Below, one piece after another: positions 1 to 13,440 of a stretch of DNA of 64,000 bases. The position numbers and the translations under genes were made by a program. How positions within the stretch are numbered: the first letter of the stretch is position 1; each line of letters opens with the position of its first letter. The notes beneath the pieces are model-generated. The model did not search any database and was not told where the DNA came from. It saw only the letters and a list, made by a program, of their open reading frames with translations. The DNA is from Physella acuta (Eukaryota > Mollusca > Gastropoda > Physidae): NCBI RefSeq assembly GCF_028476545.1, contig NW_026731570.1, forward strand, positions 694,001-758,000. Direction: 5' to 3'.

Positions 1-900
1 TGTAGTTAGAGGTGGATGTGATGGGGGTGTAGTTAGAGGTGGATGTGATGGGGGTGTAGTTAGAGGTGGGTGTGATGGGGGTGTAGTTAGAAGTGGGTGT
101 GATGTGGGTGTAGTTAGAGGTGGATGTGATGGGGGTGTAGTTAGAGGTGGGTGTGATGGGGGTGTAGTTAAAGGTAGCTGTGATCGGGTGTAGTTAGAGG
201 TGGGTGTGATGGGGGTGTAGTTAGAAGTGGGTGTGATGGGGTGTAGTTAGAGGTGGGTGTGATGGGGTGTAGTTAGAGGTGGGTGTGATGCGGGTGTAGT
301 TAGAGGTGGATGTGGTGGGGGTGTAGTTAGAGGTGGATGTGATGGGGGTGTAGTTAGAGGTGGATGTGGTGGGGGTGTAGTTAGAGGTGGATGTGATGGG
401 GGTGTAGTTAGAGGTGGATGTGATGGGGGTGTAGTTAGAGGTGGGTGTGATGGGGGTGTAGTTAGAAGTGGGTGTGATGGGGGTGTAGTTAGAGGTGGAT
501 GTGATGGGGGTGTAGTTAGAGGTGGGTGTGATGGGGGTGTAGTTAAAGGTAGCTGTGATCGGGTGTAGTTAGAGGTGGGTGTGATGGGGGTGTAGTTAGG
601 GGTGGGTGTGATGGGGGTGTAGTTAGAGGTGGATGTGATGGGGGTGTAGTTAGAGGTGGGTGTGATGGGGGTGTAGTTAGAGGTGGATGTGATGGGGGTG
701 TAGTTAGAGGTGGATGTGATGGGGGTGTAGTTAGAGGTGGATGTGATGGGGGTGTAGTTAGAGGTGGGTGTGGTGGGGGTGTAGTTAGAGGTGGGTGTGA
801 TGGGGGTGTAGTTAGAGGTGGGTGTGATGGGCGGGGTAAGAAGCGGATGGTGTGATGGGGGTGTAGAGGAGGTGGATGTGATAGGGGGTGAGTTACGAGG
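1..900. repeat. 27-bp minisatellite with higher-order structure
   Basis: About 33 copies of a 27-bp G-rich unit (core GTAGTTAGAGGTGGATGTGA). A variant block containing AAAGGTAGCTGTGATC recurs at about 170 and 545, giving a higher-order period near 375 bp. Because 27 is divisible by three, the opposite strand stays open for 226 codons of a Thr/Pro-rich repeat. I regard that frame as a by-product, not a gene. The array runs off the left edge of the window. Confidence 0.95.
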
Positions 901-1067
901 ATTGTAGGAATAAAAAATTACAGACAAAAATTCTTAGGAATTAAAGTCCAAAGGAATAAATAAATTCACAAGGGAAAAAACAAATTTGCTAATAACATTT
1001 TGGCCGATGAACTTAATATTTGAATATTTGACAAATTCTAATCAACATTTATTTAATAAATGTAAGC

Positions 1068-2275
<1,208 letters not shown>

Positions 2276-2369
2276 ATTTAAGTAAGTTGTATAATTATTT
2301 AAGTTTCAAGTACGTACCCTGTGGGTTTTTTAAGAAATAAAAAGTTTCTAACCGAATCACTTTAAATAT

Positions 2370-2633
2370 AAAGTAAAGTAATGTTTCCCTTTCAAACCTG
2401 ACGGTCTATTGGGCAAGTGAAGTAGAGTTTACTTCTTTCTATGAAAACAGCATATGAAGAGATAGTGTGGTCAGCACTATGCCCAGCCGCCTTTACTTTC
2501 CCTAACGTAAGTTAGGTACCCATCAAAGTTGGGTGGACTAAGGGACGGTCTATTAAATTGAACCCGGATTCAAACTCGAGACTTACGGGTTAGCAGTCCA
2601 GCTCTATAACGCTAGACCACTCCGTCCCACTGT
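2370..2633 (-). mobile_element. tRNA-derived SINE with 15-bp target-site duplications
   Basis: A minus-strand SINE. The tRNA-like head carries an A-box-like segment (TGGTCTAGCGTT) and a B box (GAGTTTGAATCC). A conserved body follows (core GTGCTGACCACACTATC). Perfect 15-bp direct repeats AATCACTTTAAATAT at 2355-2369 and 2634-2648 flank it, the hallmark of LINE-driven retroposition. Nine or more other copies or pieces of the same SINE occur in the window. Confidence 0.9.
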
Positions 2634-2726
2634 AATCACTTTAAATATGTATTCAAAATGCTTTTCATTTAAAATGGACATTGATTAGCCCGAATAGTGA
2701 GAATATCAAACTGGTATGATCTGCCC

Positions 2727-3042
2727 CAGGGGCGTAGCGAGGGGGGTGCGGGGGGTGCGGACCGCACCGGGTGACGCCATTTAGGGGGGTGACACCAAGA
2801 CAAAAAATAGCAAAATATATAGAGAAAAACGTGAGGGGGAGGGGGTGCAAATCGAAAGTTTGAGGGGGGGGGGTGCAAATCGAAAGTTTGAGAGGGGGGG
2901 TGCAAATCGAAAACTTGAGGGGGGGGGGTGCAAATTGAAAGTTTGAGGGGGGAAATTTGTCCCAGGGAAGGGTCGCTACGCCTCTGGGGGGTGACACCAT
3001 TAAGTGCCGCACCGGGTGACACCCGACCTCGCTACGCCACTG
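2727..3042. mobile_element. hAT-type MITE with 8-bp target-site duplication
   Basis: The ends are CAGGGGCGTAGCGAGG and CCTCGCTACGCCACTG, near-perfect inverted repeats of the hAT CAGNG type. Perfect 8-bp duplications ATCTGCCC lie at 2719-2726 and 3043-3050. The interior is non-coding, with a short tandem array of a unit built on TGCAAATCGAAAGTTTGAG plus a G run. Two overlapping Pro-rich frames on the minus strand are artefacts of that array. A second copy lies at 17198-17451. Confidence 0.93.
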
Positions 3043-3050
3043 ATCTGCCC

Positions 3051-4368
3051 TCTCATTAATATTTCAACCCCATTTACCAGCACCATCTCATAAACCATTC
3101 TCGCCACAAAACATGCGGGCAAGGCTAAATACCGAAACGTTACAAAAACCTGACATTAACGCAAAAACGTCAATACACACTGTTTACATACAAGGCCGGC
3201 TGAAAAGAGACTAATAGTAAAAATAATTCAAAATACAATTTATTGTTTGATTACAGTTCTTTTACTTAGTATATAATTTATAGCGAATATTCAATTCAAT
3301 ATGTAACATACCTTGAGGCTATGTAAATTATCGTATAATTTTTTTTTACTTATTGAGATGAAAGTCGGATTAATATTGGAAGCTAAAATGCCATTAAAGT
3401 GTATAAATATGTTGTTGTTTTTTAAACATTAGTTACATGTATTGATGCACTAGGTTTTACAATTTTTCAACTAGTAAATCGATACTTATATAGAACATGT
3501 ATGTTACTTTCGTTCTATGATTTTATTTCTGTGACATTTTTATCCGACAATACTTTTATTGTGTCTCTGTACTGTAATTTTTCTACCGGAAAAAAAATGT
3601 GACTTTATTTCTGTGAATTTTTTTCTTGTGACTTTCTTTTACAGTCATCAGTAATAACAGGTGGGTGTAATCGGGTATAGTCATATACTTTTCCGCGGTA
3701 CGATACTATACCACGTCACGATACGTTACGATGCTGCTCCACGATACGATAATGTACACCGAAACGATACTCTACCACGATTCGATACTGTACCACTATA
3801 CGGTACTGAAATTTGTTACATTTCAGCGCCGCGGTACGATACTGCATCTCGATACGATACTACGTCGTAATAAGATTTTTTTTTATTTTTTTTTTAATTT
3901 TTTTTTTCCTTTTTTATTAAATATTTAAGTCCTGAAAAAGTTTATTATAGAAATTTATTTTTGGAATAGATTCTACAGTATATAGAGCCTAAATCTAGAT
4001 CTAGAATAGATCTTAGCGACGTAGCGTAGATTTAGATCTAGTCTAGATCTAGAACCTCTAGATCTAGAATCCAAATAGATAAAATAATTTTCTTCAGTTT
4101 AGGCCTAGAATATCGTATTGTGTAGTTTACATTTCATAGCGTACATAGCTCTAAATCATATTTGAATGAAATAGTTCATTTTTTAAAATTCTAAACTCGG
4201 AAGATGACGTCATCAGTTTCGTGCTCTTGTTTTATTTTATTTTATTTTTTTGCCCGTTGGCGTTTAATATTATTCCTCTCTTGCTGCTTTCCCTTCCCAA
4301 GGGTTGGCAGCAAGAGTAGGTTTGCATAAGAGTATATACATATAATACAAGTTGTTATGTGTCTCTTA
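3051..4368. other. AT-rich intergenic DNA, no gene seen
   Basis: No supported coding region. 3690-3880 is a degenerate repeat of ACGATACT-like words. 4000-4080 is dense in overlapping TAGATCTAGA palindromes. A long T-rich tract lies around 3870-3925. Confidence 0.6.
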
Positions 4369-5160
4369 CTTTTGTAATTTAGCGCTTGTGAAAGCTCGTT
4401 AATATATAGGGTATAAGACTTGCTTTCTCCCTACTATTTAGTCTTAGATAAAGAAATAAATAAAGCACCGTTACACATATGACGCATTCCGTCAGATTGT
4501 CACATGATCCGGAGGTCGATTAAACCACATCCCAAAAGTACACCCCCACCCCCCTCTAATCCAAACACCCCCACTCAACTTACCCAAAGTCCAAAGTAAA
4601 CCACATCACACCCACCGTAGATTTATTTATATATACACACACACTTAAATCATTTCCCTTGCCTACACTACAACACAACACAATCAATTCTCCCACACTA
4701 AATTCTCCCACACTCAATTCTCCCACACTAGATTCTCACACACTAAATTTTCCCACACTAAAAATCTCCAAATTCTAAACACAAAAAATAGTCTCCACCA
4801 AGGTGTAACTCAGTTCGCAGCGGTTTGCTCTCGTCTTTTGATTGTGTGAAAATATCTCGCACGTGGAACTTTTTTGTCAGGGGAAAAAATAAACAATATT
4901 TTTAATTAATGGGAGGTAATTATAAAATTAAACAATAAAACAAAAAGAAAAAAATATTAATATATATTGAAATAAAAACAAGTAAACAAACGTTAGTATT
5001 ATTTAAAAAAAATTTAATCACACAAAAAAGAATTTAAAACATTTGGTGATTAATAACAAAATGTTAATTACAACTCCTAGTAATTGTTTGTTATTAATAC
5101 AATAATCAGTAGTCACTAGTACCAACCAGCTATAATATTAATAGCAAGAAGAGCTATTCA
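4369..5160 (+). mobile_element. LINE leader repeat R, copy 1
   Basis: First of at least twelve copies of an interspersed sequence here called R. In order it has an ATTTAGCGCTTGTGAAAGC start, a CA-rich segment, a minisatellite of CTAAATTCTCCCACA-like 15-mers (short here, about 4690-4760), a conserved block GCGGTTTGCTCTCGTC, and an AT-rich end with CAACTCCTAGTAATTG. Elsewhere R sits directly upstream of LINE ORF1 frames, so I interpret it as the LINE 5' leader. No ORF1 follows this copy. Confidence 0.75.
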
Positions 5161-7029
5161 ATAACAGTCGCTACTTACTCCTAATCCGTCTAATCTTTCC
5201 AAATCTATTATAAAATTAACTAAAATTAAGTTATTTATACAAAGATTAATCCAATCCATGATTTTTGTAGAAAAATGGACATACTTTCGTTTTCAATTAA
5301 TAAGAACTCACGAAAAGTAATTTTTATCATTTATTTTCCAGACAGGAGCGGTTTGTTTTTTTGCCCAAAAAAATTAACCCTTTATTTTTTCTTCTTTTAA
5401 CACTAAGTAATTAGCTTTCTTCAATAAATAGATAAGTTACTTAAAATTTATATCGGTGTGGAGGGTATTCAATTATAATTAATTTATATTAGTAATATGT
5501 GGGTTTTAAATCAGCGGGTAAAAAAGTTATGAGTTGTTTAGCTGCAGGGGTACTGAAAAAGTTGAGTGGAAAAAAATCAGGGAAAACGTGAAAATAATTA
5601 CAGGCTTCAAGAGTTAAATGTACTTGTCCACTGCTTAGAAGAAAAATGCAACATATTAACCCTTACAACCCTGGCCACATACTTTTCCATTTTCCTTCCC
5701 TAAGGGTCCAGTCATATGAATATGAATATGAAGGAAGAAAGGTTGAAAAATCTACTTTACTCACCTTTTAACAACCTGATCATGATGTAAACAAATGATG
5801 TAATTAAAGGGAAAATGTGAAGGAGAAAAAGTCAAAACTAAATTTTCCCCAGAATCAGTTATTATATTTAAAATAGATAAACCTTTTTTTGTAAGATAGT
5901 TTTAAATATTTTCTGTCCGAATCTGCCCTTTAAACCTATTTTATTACATAATACTTTGTAATTACATCAACTGATAACATCATCCAACTTCCACTATCTT
6001 CTTTACTTGAATATAGCCCTAAATTACTGAAAAATATGGAGATTTTGTGATGTTTGTTTTGTTGTTTTTCAGTAATTCCTAATAAATCAATCAAGTTTTA
6101 TTCAAGTTTGTGTAAATGTTTCATGTTTAGCAATTTTATAGGTTTTTTAAAGCAGTAAATACATTTATCTAACATTTCTAAACACGCAAATGTGTTGAAC
6201 AATTCAATATTTGCTAACTAAAAGCAAAGGATATAAACATATTGATTATTTGTCAACATATTTTTAATATTAATTTTTCTAATTAGTTAAATTATAACTA
6301 AAAATATGGCGCTTTTATAAACTTAAAAATAGGTTTCAAACTTTAACTTTATTCACAACTCATTTAAGACTTGTCATCTTAAGAATATGATCATACAGTT
6401 ATCACATTTTTTAATGAAATGTTTGTTTTATATGTACCTAGGCATCAAGAAGTCGAGCAAAAGGCATGTTATAGCTTACTGAAAATGTTATGAGTTAGAT
6501 TTCTGGTAAAAATTTAATGGCTTCCAATGTGAGTTGTAGCTACACAACTTTGATTGGACTTAAGTAAATGTGGTTACACATTTCTTTTACTTTTATATAC
6601 TTTTAGTAAGGATTAGCAATATTTGTCTGCCTTACGGTACTTTAATGCCCAGTTCTTCCAATGACTTTTTATCAATGTACAAGCTATATTGTACTCATCA
6701 TTAAATAAAATGCATGTATTTTAGTTAACGTGATATGTGAAGGTTCTTGCTGCACTATAAATCCTACAATAAATACTTTGAGGGCTAAGCTAGAAAATTT
6801 GGATAAGCCCATAATAATGTTATACAAACTACGTCAGTGAACTAGTTTTTAACAGACACCATAGCTAAGAAGCTAACCAATAGATATTATTTCCATACAT
6901 TCAAGAAACAAATATGAAAACACCAGTTGACAACTAATATTTAATTTTTAATTAATTCGATTTTTAGTCTTAAATCAGCATTGTAATTGAAGTAACAGAG
7001 CCTGTTGTTTACTTTAATGTCTTTTCTTA
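5161..7029. other. AT-rich DNA, nothing recognised
   Basis: About 1.9 kb of AT-rich sequence without long frames, splice-bounded coding segments or tRNA folds that I can recognise. Confidence 0.55.
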
Positions 7030-7343
7030 TTACTATTGAGCAGTATTCTTTCTACTGGTGAACATTGATCAGCTTGTTCTGATGGTGTTAACAGTACCTA
7101 AGAAAAATATTCCTACTCTAGATTGGTAAACATTATTTTAACTATGTTGGTCTTCAAATAAATATTTCTTAAACTTCTTTACATAGTTACTACTGAGCAG
7201 TATTCTTTTTACTTGTGAACATTGATGGGCTTGTTCTGATGGTGTTAACAGTACCTAAGAAAAATATTCCTACTTTATATTGGTAAACATTATTTTAACT
7301 ATGTTGGTCTTCAAATAAATATTTCTTAAACTTGTTTACATAG
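7030..7343. repeat. 157-bp tandem duplication
   Basis: Two adjacent copies (7030-7186 and 7187-7343) differ at only a few positions; both start TTACTA(T/C)TGAGCAG. AT-rich and non-coding. The high identity suggests a fairly recent duplication. Confidence 0.9.
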
Positions 7344-7533
7344 TTACATTTTTGTATATAGAAGATCATTACCTACAGATAGCGCCTAACTTTCGATGTT
7401 GTTTTTATGGTACAACACATTTTAATGTAAATAAAAAAATCATGGTCATGAGTTTGCTGTACATCATATTTTATTCATGAAGCAATTAATTATAATTATT
7501 TTACTAGTACTAATTTATGACTTTTCAAAATAA

Positions 7534-9332
7534 GGGTGTGGGGAAATTGCGAGACGCGAAAAGCGAAATGGCGAGGAGGGAAAATGCGAGAAGGGCGCGA
7601 AAACTGTCGGTCACGTGACTTTTTTGTCTCGCATTTTACCACAAGCCGATACTTACGCTGGGTGGTGTTGAAATGCGAAGATTTCTGCGAAAAATTTACC
7701 GCACCCGATTTTCAGTGGTATTTGGTCCAGACTTCAAAGACGTTTCGTTTACATTGTTAAAACTTCCGATTTTTCCGTCGCTAGACATACTGATGATTTG
7801 TCAACTCCCCCCATCTTTTGTGTCAACTTAGAATACCACCTTGTTCGAAACCGACGGAAATACCGCCGACGATAGATCAACTTCTGTCTTTTGTGTGGAA
7901 CGCCGAGGCCGCCTGATTTACCGTCTTTGAAGATCGCCGTGCCCGGATCCGCTGCCGCCGCAAACATATTTTCTATTGTTGCATAGAAATTTTGTATTAT
8001 AGCCGCCGCCTACGATTTTTTTCTAGCTTTTTTTACCATATAAATCTAAGCACAAGGAAATGCCTACATCATTTGGATACAACAAAATAAAGTGACATCA
8101 CCGATATTATCAGTTGCTCGTGCTATATCGTAAGCTACGGGCCTACTTCAAATATTTTTAAAACCAAGTTGAACTTATCTGAATTTTTTGGTTTTGGTGG
8201 TGGTGTTATTTGGGGTCTTCCATAAATGACGTCACACTCGTAGGGGGGGGGGTCTGTAATTTTATGACGATGTGTGTTGAGGGGGAGGAGGGGGGGGGGG
8301 TTAGATGTGAAGTCACACTATAAAAAAGCAATGTTAGAAAAAGAATTTTAGACGTTTTTTCGCGTTTTAGAAAACTGTTTTAATACATTGTAATAGGAAT
8401 TGATTAAAATACTCTATTTTGACCGAAATTAGACAAGATTTTGGGAAAATATCGATGTTTTTAAAAAACTCAACTGCTGGTGACAACAATGAGCCAAAAT
8501 TACAGAAATGATAAAAAATACAAATTATAAAAAACGGAAAACAGATGTTGAGCGTGCGGATGATGATGATGAGAACATGGGTGCCAGTGTTGTTTGTGGG
8601 ATGAACGAGGAGGTCAACTGTGATGAGAATGTGAAATGTTGTGAATGTGGATTGGAAGAAGTAGCAAAAGAAAAATGTATAAATGGGAGTCTAATGAACT
8701 GGGTTGGGTGTACTATGTGTGAAAGATGGTGTCACGAGGTGTGTTTAAGGACTGTTTCAGAAGATTTTGTTTGTAAATTTTGTTTGTAATTAAAATTACT
8801 TAATAAAAAAATAAATTGCACTTTTTAGAATTTTTTATACTTTTACACTTTTTGCAAATACGAAAATCCATAAATATATGTTGCAAAATATCTCTCCTGC
8901 TGACAAGATTATACCAATTCACAATGACACAGCTCACGTTTGTATAAACATGAGCGGGCTAGATTTTTAAATTAATGCCGACTGAGACGGGATTTTCCTC
9001 TCGCTAACAAGAGCGGGCGATGACAGTAGCACAGCAACGATGTTAGAATTTTTAAATAGATAGATCTAGATATAGAACTATCTATCTTCTTAGTATCTAG
9101 ATAAAAAATAACAACATACAACACTCGTGTTAAAGGGTATGGCTAAATTATTGTTTATTTTAAAACAAAAACAAAATAATTTAAATAAAGATGGAAAAAA
9201 AAGAAAAAAACTTTTTTCGCAAAAAAGTGTCTCGCTATTTACCCTTAATTCCGCAGGTATGTCTCGCATTACCTTCTCGCATTTTCCCGCCTCGCCATTT
9301 CGCTTTTCGCGTCTCGCAATTTCCCCACACCC
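7534..9332 (+). mobile_element. DNA transposon with 61-bp TIRs and 9-bp TSD, Mutator-like
   Basis: The ends starting GGGTGTGGGGAAATTGCGAG form inverted repeats at 7534-7594 and 9272-9332, with one mismatch in about 61 bp. They are flanked by perfect 9-bp duplications TCAAAATAA at 7525-7533 and 9333-9341. Long TIRs with a 9-bp duplication fit Mutator-like elements best; if the element is read as starting one base earlier the duplication is 7 bp, so P-like or other families stay open. The interior holds one short zinc-finger ORF (8508-8789) and a G-rich segment at 8215-8300. No complete transposase is seen, so it is probably a deletion derivative. Near-identical ends argue for a young insertion. 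Confidence 0.88.
8508..8789 (+). CDS. small PHD-finger-like protein inside the transposon
   Basis: A 93-residue frame wholly inside the 7534-9332 transposon. The N-terminal half is charged (KKRK near residue 8, a DDDDE run near residue 20). The C-terminal half has a Cys/His pattern close to a PHD finger: CCEC near residue 43, then CTMC, a W-C-H-E-V-C segment, and a final C-K-F-C. Such fingers are known at the C-terminus of some DDE transposases, so this may be the tail of a lost transposase exon. It could also be a separate accessory ORF. Only its position suggests a transposon role; no function is shown. Confidence 0.5.
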   Translation: MIKNTNYKKRKTDVERADDDDENMGASVVCGMNEEVNCDENVKCCECGLEEVAKEKCINGSLMNWVGCTMCERWCHEVCLRTVSEDFVCKFCL

Positions 9333-9625
9333 TCAAAATAAAGACTAATTTTAAACTCCGGAGCACAAATTACTGTTGCGATTGCAACAATTTCTTTTTA
9401 CATTATCATTAGTTAGACAACACTAGTATTGAAATTAATATCTTGCTAACTTATTTATTAAATCGTTTGTTTTTAATTAAAAATAAATAGGCTGCTTTAA
9501 AAATTAAAAGGCTGTATGTAAAAAAAAAAAATAAATCTACTTTTAGGGATCATTTCTAAAGTTGGTCTTGTCGGGACGTTGAGCAAAAACTAAATGCCAC
9601 CAGTCCTCAACTCCATGCACTAGAA

Positions 9626-10935
9626 ATGGACTATGCAACTATCACGAAAGTCAACAATGGGGTTGCGCCCATTTTTGTTCCCTCTATGTCGAGAGATCCG
9701 GAGAGGAGCCACCCGGACTACAGTTCGGGTGGCTTAATGAAAACTTGGGCCCAAACTCTTTCAGTTTCAGATATCAAGACAACAATCACAATAGACCAGT
9801 CTGATGAAATAGCTCCTGAGCTCTTCGACTCGCCTACAGTAATTCAAGTCACCATCCAATCAACCAACCACCAGAACATCCCTGGTCACCTCTTGCGCAA
9901 TATCATTAGCCCACACCAGATCCTGCTGCTCAACTATGGACGAGGGGATACCTGGTACTTCTCGTCCAACGAGTTTGATGCAGCGGAACTGGACGGCACC
10001 ACAAAAACACACGGCCCATACACTTTAAAATTCGATAGATACCACAAGGACAAAATCATCGGAACCCTTAGATGGGTCCCGCCAGCCCTGAGCAACGAAA
10101 CACTGATTAAGGCATTGCAAACAGTCAGCAAATCTACACCTACAATAACCACAATCCCACACACAAACCAATCGCAGATTCACCATCAAGAACGACAATC
10201 CACAACACATCCCACACTACATCCAAATTACATCCAAAGACACAACACGTAATATCCTCATCGCACTGCCAGGAAGACGCCAAGCCTGTCAGGTGTGCGG
10301 CTCGGACAGACACTGGACCAACCACTGCCAATCATCAACACCAGAGTCAACACCCAATGTTCACCTGTCAACAATACAGGAACCAACTCAACAACCATCC
10401 TCACAGACAATTTTAACAGAACCACCTAGAGCACCACCCACACCGCATCAAACATCGGTAACCCCTAACCTGTCGAACCAAAAAGCGATCCCAAGTACGG
10501 CTTACCCGAAGCCACCAACTACATCAACAAAAATCCAAAACACTGGAGAAACACAAAGCCCAGATTCAGAAATAGATAACACCACGTCAATGAAACGAAA
10601 AAAATGAAATCAGCCCCACAGAACAAGGAAAATTAACAAAAAAACTCGCGAATCAAATCTTCGATCGCCTGACAAACACCTTAGAAACCCAGCCGCAACA
10701 AGAAACTACCACCGAACCAATTCAAATTCCCAAACCTTTAACTCCTGGAAAAGACAAGAGCTGCGGTTATTGCTTTCACAGTTTCAGTACTGCCAGCGAG
10801 TGTAAAACACATACAAAAACTTCCCATCCTGATACGAGTAAATGCCCGCATTGTAACAATCTGATCAAAAGCAGAGGAGCAATAAAGCACCACGTACTAA
10901 AACACCCAGACACCGCCGTCTTCTCGACCTGTTAG
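9626..10935 (+). pseudogene. LINE ORF1 (gag-like), type 1, degenerate
   Basis: ORF1 of a non-LTR retrotransposon, probably an RNA-binding nucleoprotein. The first 180 or so residues are open from ATG 9626 (start MDYATITKVNNGVAP) and include the family block GTLRWVPPAL. The frame shifts near 10170, and a second frame (to 10605) carries a CCHC knuckle, CQVCGSDRHWTNHC (C-x2-C-x4-H-x4-C), then a Pro/Thr/Ser-rich linker. After another break, 10755-10935 encodes C2H2-like fingers (CGYC..H..H, CPHC..H..H) and has a stop at the start of a third. Homologous to the copies at 36612-38306 and 54762-56428. No ORF2 follows; a 22-bp satellite begins instead. Confidence 0.82.
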
Positions 10936-11044
10936 GCAGTATGCCTAACAAGTCTATACACCAAATACGACATAGAAAAACACCTCAACGACCAGCACCC
11001 CGACAACGACCCCTGCCACAATCAAATATTCTACATCCTCAACC

Positions 11045-11850
11045 GAGACAGATCCATTTCTTATATATAAATCAATCTAGAAACTACCCTAAATCAATCT
11101 AGAATCTACCCTAAATCAATCTAGAATCTACCCTAAATAAATCTAGAATCTACACTAAATCAATCTAGAATCTACACTAAATCAATCTAGAATCTACCCT
11201 AAATCAATCTAGAATCTACCCTAAATCAATCTAGAATCTACCCTAAATCAATCTAGAATCTACCATAAATCAATCCAGAATCTAACCTAAATCAATCTAG
11301 AATCTACCCTAAATCTACCCTAGAATCTACCCTAAATCAATCTAGAATCTACCCTAAATCAATCTAGAATCTACCCTAAATCAATCTAGAATCTACCCTA
11401 AATCAATCTAGAATCTACCCTAAATCAAGCCAGAATCTACCCTAAATCAATCTAAAATCTACCCTAAATCAATCTAGAATCTACCCTAAATCAACCCAGA
11501 ATCTACCCTAAATCAATCTAGAATCTACCCTAAATCAATCTAGAATCTACCCTAAATCAATCCAGAATATACCCTAAATCAATCTAGAATCTACCCTAAA
11601 TCAATCTAGAATCTACCCTAAATCAATATAGAACCTACCCTAAATCAATCTAGAATCTACCCTAAATCAATCTAGAATCTACCCTAAATCAATCCAGAAT
11701 CTCCCCTAAAACAATCTAGAATCTACCCTAAATCAATCTAGAATCTACCCTAAATCAATCCAGAATCTACCCTAAATCAATCTTGAATCTACCCTAAATA
11801 AATCTAGAATCTACCCTAAATCAATCTAGAAACTACCCTCATTCTATCAT
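11045..11850. repeat. 22-bp satellite array
   Basis: About 35 copies of a 22-bp unit (AATCAATCTAGAATCTACCC plus TA) with scattered single-base variants and one shortened unit near 11310. Most units contain a TCTAGA palindrome. There are no spacers, so it is a plain satellite. Confidence 0.96.
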
Positions 11851-11929
11851 GAAACACACATCAACCTTTCTCAAACCACGCCCAGACCAGCTGAACATAG
11901 TGCTGAACCACACAGAACCAGCATAAACC

Positions 11930-12345
11930 CAACCCAACCCCGGAACACAATAAGCTCAATCTTAAACCCCACCTGATTCAACACTAAGCTAGCATTAAAC
12001 CAACCCTAAACCCCTCTGTACTCAACCCTAATCCAACATAAACCCAACCCTAAACCCCTCTGCATCCAACCCTAAACCCCACTATACCTAGCCATTAACC
12101 AGCACAAAGCTTGCTCTAAATTAGCATAAACCCAAATCTGAATCGCACACAAAACCTAACCCTAAACCCACTGAACCCAACCCTTATCCAACATAAACCC
12201 AACCCTAAACCCACTGAACACAATCCTTATCCAACATAAACCCAACCCTAAACCTATCTGTACCCAACCCTAAACCAGCATAAACCCAAATCTGAAACAC
12301 AAAAAACCCAACCCTAAACCCACTGAACCCAACCCTGCTACCTGA
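11930..12345. repeat. degenerate CCCTAA-like repeat
   Basis: Irregular runs of AACCCAACCCTAAACCC mixed with CTCTGTACCC and similar words. Resembles a decayed, expanded telomere-like repeat or minisatellite. Composition matches neither neighbour. Confidence 0.75.
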
Positions 12346-13225
12346 CCTCACTTACTTGTCTAGCTAACGCCGAATGCTGTGGCCTGTCAAACATTTTATA
12401 CTGCTGCAGCTGTTGTACTAGTGATGGTTTAGGTTTCAAGACAATCAACAACAGAAAGTTCCAATCGCTTTTGTTTTCGCTTCAAACTGAAAAGAAAAAT
12501 ATTCAAATAATGCTTACAAATTTCAACTTATATACATTTAGTCAGATACACAAGTACCTAACATAAAATAAAATGTTAATCTTATAAGGCAGTAGCCACA
12601 TAGATACCAGATGTTTGCCTGAAAGATAGCTGCCCAAATGCCGTTTTCCCGAAGGTCATTTTCTAGTGTGAACATTTGCCCGAAACCCCCCTACCAGAAT
12701 GGTACATGCCTGAATTTTTTAAATTCTTTAAAAACAAGTAGAGGTTGTAAATAAAAAAAAAATTGACTTCTTATTTCAACAACTGTGATAAATCTATGCA
12801 CTAGTATGCATACACAGCGAGGCTTTCTAAAGGCATAATCTCCAACGTTTTTTTATATCGTAAAATAATTTTAATGTGTTATCTTAAACAGTGATGAAAA
12901 TTTGCGTTCGATGTTTAATAAAATGTACACACAATTTTAAAACAAGTAGGCCGACACACGATGATTAATTTCATGCAAATATTTAAAATTGATCGAATCA
13001 ATTAATTTAAAGTATGCTAGACGATACAATGAAAATAATATTCCTCCAATTACACGAAACATACTTGTATTAATTATCAAATAAACAAACTACCTCTAAT
13101 CGATTTCACGGCGTATATGTGAACTCTATTCTTTAATGAAAATTAAATTAAAACAAATAATTACGATGGTTGCAGAAAGATTTCCAAAGCGACCATCTAT
13201 TTGTAAGAACTCATCTTCATTATAC
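12346..13225. other. no gene seen
   Basis: Mostly AT-rich unique-looking sequence, with a short CCCGAA-like stretch at 12640-12710. No supported frame or RNA fold. Confidence 0.5.
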
Positions 13226-13440
13226 TTTCCGTTTCGTGCCAATACACATAGGGTAGATGAAGTAGAGTTCGTATTTCAATGACCTCGTCATACAGGGGGA
13301 TAGTGTGGTCAGCACTATGCATATCCGACTTAGTTTCCCTAACGTGTGTCTGGTACCCTTTATAGCTGGGTGAACTCACGGAGCCCAACAGAACTGAGCC
13401 CGGAACTCAAGACTTTCGGACTAGCAATAGAACGCTTTGT
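13226..13440 (-). mobile_element. SINE copy, minus strand
   Basis: Carries the SINE body (ATAGTGTGGTCAGCACTATG on the plus strand) and a decayed B-box region (GAGCCCGGAACTCAAGAC). The head ends near 13440 at AGAACGCTTTG, which is also the 5' limit of the copies at 53385 and 57250, so these three form a subfamily. Confidence 0.75.

Noticed and set aside
11045-11850. CRISPR-like regular repeat
   Set aside because: Units are head-to-tail without spacers, and the sequence is eukaryotic; it is a satellite.
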